From positions 1 through 64,000 of the forward strand of contig NZ_JAKZGR010000015.1 of assembly GCF_022549675.1 (NCBI RefSeq): 64,000 nucleotides of DNA. Reading direction: 5' to 3'. This document shows, in pieces, positions 63,273-64,000 of the stretch. A program made the translations under genes and the position numbers. The stretch comes from Belliella kenyensis (GTDB lineage: Bacteria; Bacteroidota; Bacteroidia; Cytophagales; Cyclobacteriaceae). Positions within the stretch are counted from its first letter, which is position 1. Every line of letters begins with the position of its first letter. The notes under the pieces were generated by a model, which was not told the origin of the DNA, searched no databases, and saw nothing but the letters and a program-made list of their open reading frames with translations.

Positions 63273-64000
63273 ATGACCAACGTAGATCCAATAATAATAG
63301 CCAAAGCTGAGTCTTGGCTAAGTAGTAACATCGACGAAAAAAGCAAAGTCGAAATCAGAAATTTATTAATGTCAAGTGATACCAATGAGCTTGTGGATTC
63401 CTTCTACAAAGACTTGGAATTTGGTACAGGTGGACTTAGAGGCTTGATGGGCGTAGGTTCCAACAGGATGAATGTCTATACGGTCGCTATGGCTACCCAA
63501 GGTCTTGCAAACTACCTTTTGAAGTCTTTCCCTGGAGAAAAAATTGCAGTGGCAATCACCCATGATTCCAGAATCAACAACACCCTGTTTGCTGATACTA
63601 CAGCAAATGTATTCACTGCAAATGGTATCCATGTAAAGTATTTCAAAGAAATGAGACCTACACCTATGCTTTCGTTTGCTATCAGGCATTTTGGATGCAA
63701 AAGTGGTGTAATGGTAACAGCTTCTCACAATCCAAAAGAATACAATGGATATAAGGCATATTGGGAAGATGGTGGTCAGGTCGTTGCTCCTCATGATGTC
63801 AATATCATCACTGAGGTGCAGAAAATCACCTCAGTAGATGATGTCAATTGGAACAAAAATGACGCACTCATTGAATACATAGATGAAAATTTCGATTTCA
63901 TCTATCTCAATGAAGTGAAAAAGCTAAGTCTTTCTCCAAACGAGATCATGCTGCAGCGAAGCATGCCAGTTGTATTTTCACCGATCCACGGAGCTTCGGG
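63273..64000 (+). CDS. Phosphoglucomutase/phosphomannomutase, 5' part
   Basis: The gene starts at 63273 (ATG, MTNVDPIIIAKAESWLS) and runs off the right edge after about 242 codons without a stop. It is a phosphohexomutase of the phospho-sugar mutase family, which moves phosphate between carbon 1 and carbon 6 of a hexose. The substrate-binding LEFGTGGLRGLMG (about 48-60) and phosphoserine loop TASHNP with Ser151 (149-154) are clear. A spacer of about 195 bases separates it from the divergent DUF4269 gene. Completeness cannot be judged here. Confidence 0.92.
   Translation, partial: MTNVDPIIIAKAESWLSSNIDEKSKVEIRNLLMSSDTNELVDSFYKDLEFGTGGLRGLMGVGSNRMNVYTVAMATQGLANYLLKSFPGEKIAVAITHDSRINNTLFADTTANVFTANGIHVKYFKEMRPTPMLSFAIRHFGCKSGVMVTASHNPKEYNGYKAYWEDGGQVVAPHDVNIITEVQKITSVDDVNWNKNDALIEYIDENFDFIYLNEVKKLSLSPNEIMLQRSMPVVFSPIHGAS

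Overview
The window looks like chromosome of a Bacteroidota bacterium, most likely order Cytophagales (Cyclobacteriaceae-like). The reasons are low GC, a SusC/SusD pair, a FecR anti-sigma factor next to a SusC that carries an STN domain, many Bacteroidota-type lipoproteins, an exported thioredoxin-fold lipoprotein with a DUF4369-like N-terminus, and several upstream TAnnTTTG (-7) boxes. The exact genus cannot be fixed from sequence alone. No tRNA, rRNA, CRISPR array or intact insertion sequence was seen.

Layout. 1-3.4 kb: thrS-infC-rpmI-rplT translation operon (minus), with infC lacking an ATG start. 3.6-9.1 kb: L-2-hydroxyglutarate oxidase, a DUF4394 lipoprotein, and a LysR regulator divergent from a small unknown gene plus an SbtA-type bicarbonate permease, followed by a possible 35-residue secreted peptide. 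9.1-24.5 kb (minus): a polysaccharide utilisation locus. It holds an ECF sigma factor, FecR, SusC with STN, SusD, a LamG-type surface lipoprotein, two tandem GH144-like enzymes, a GH43 enzyme and a GH3 beta-glucosidase. The GH144 plus GH3 pairing points to beta-1,2-glucan as substrate (inference). 25-34.6 kb: a YfcC-family transporter, a patatin-like lipase, a frameshifted Tat-exported aminotransferase, a GNAT enzyme, a TonB-type outer-membrane protein and an NlpE-like lipoprotein. 34.8-43.5 kb: tryptophan 2,3-dioxygenase divergent from glutaryl-CoA dehydrogenase, then trmH, parC and parE.

45.2-53.9 kb is an accessory island carrying a type I restriction-modification operon: decayed xre regulator, hsdR, ORF6N/PLD-like gene, hsdS, a PrrC-like anticodon-nuclease candidate, hsdM. 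It is flanked by copies of a short direct repeat. 54-64 kb returns to core genes: ROK kinase, a YkgJ-type protein, an ArsC-like protein without its cysteine, cvfB, 3-hydroxyacyl-CoA dehydrogenase, deoxynucleoside kinase, a TlpA-like protein, an acyltransferase, hppD, a DUF4269 protein and a partial phosphohexomutase.

Most notable items: (1) the compact PrrC-like protein in the hsd operon with an R284-E288-H321 arrangement resembling the anticodon-nuclease triad; (2) a recurrent element, TAGATTGAAT plus one base plus an in-phase heptamer array, found just past the stop codons of kynA and parE; (3) the decayed xre gene whose stop still overlaps the hsdR start; (4) the single-base frameshift in the Tat aminotransferase; (5) the predicted beta-1,2-glucan locus with an internal stem-loop.
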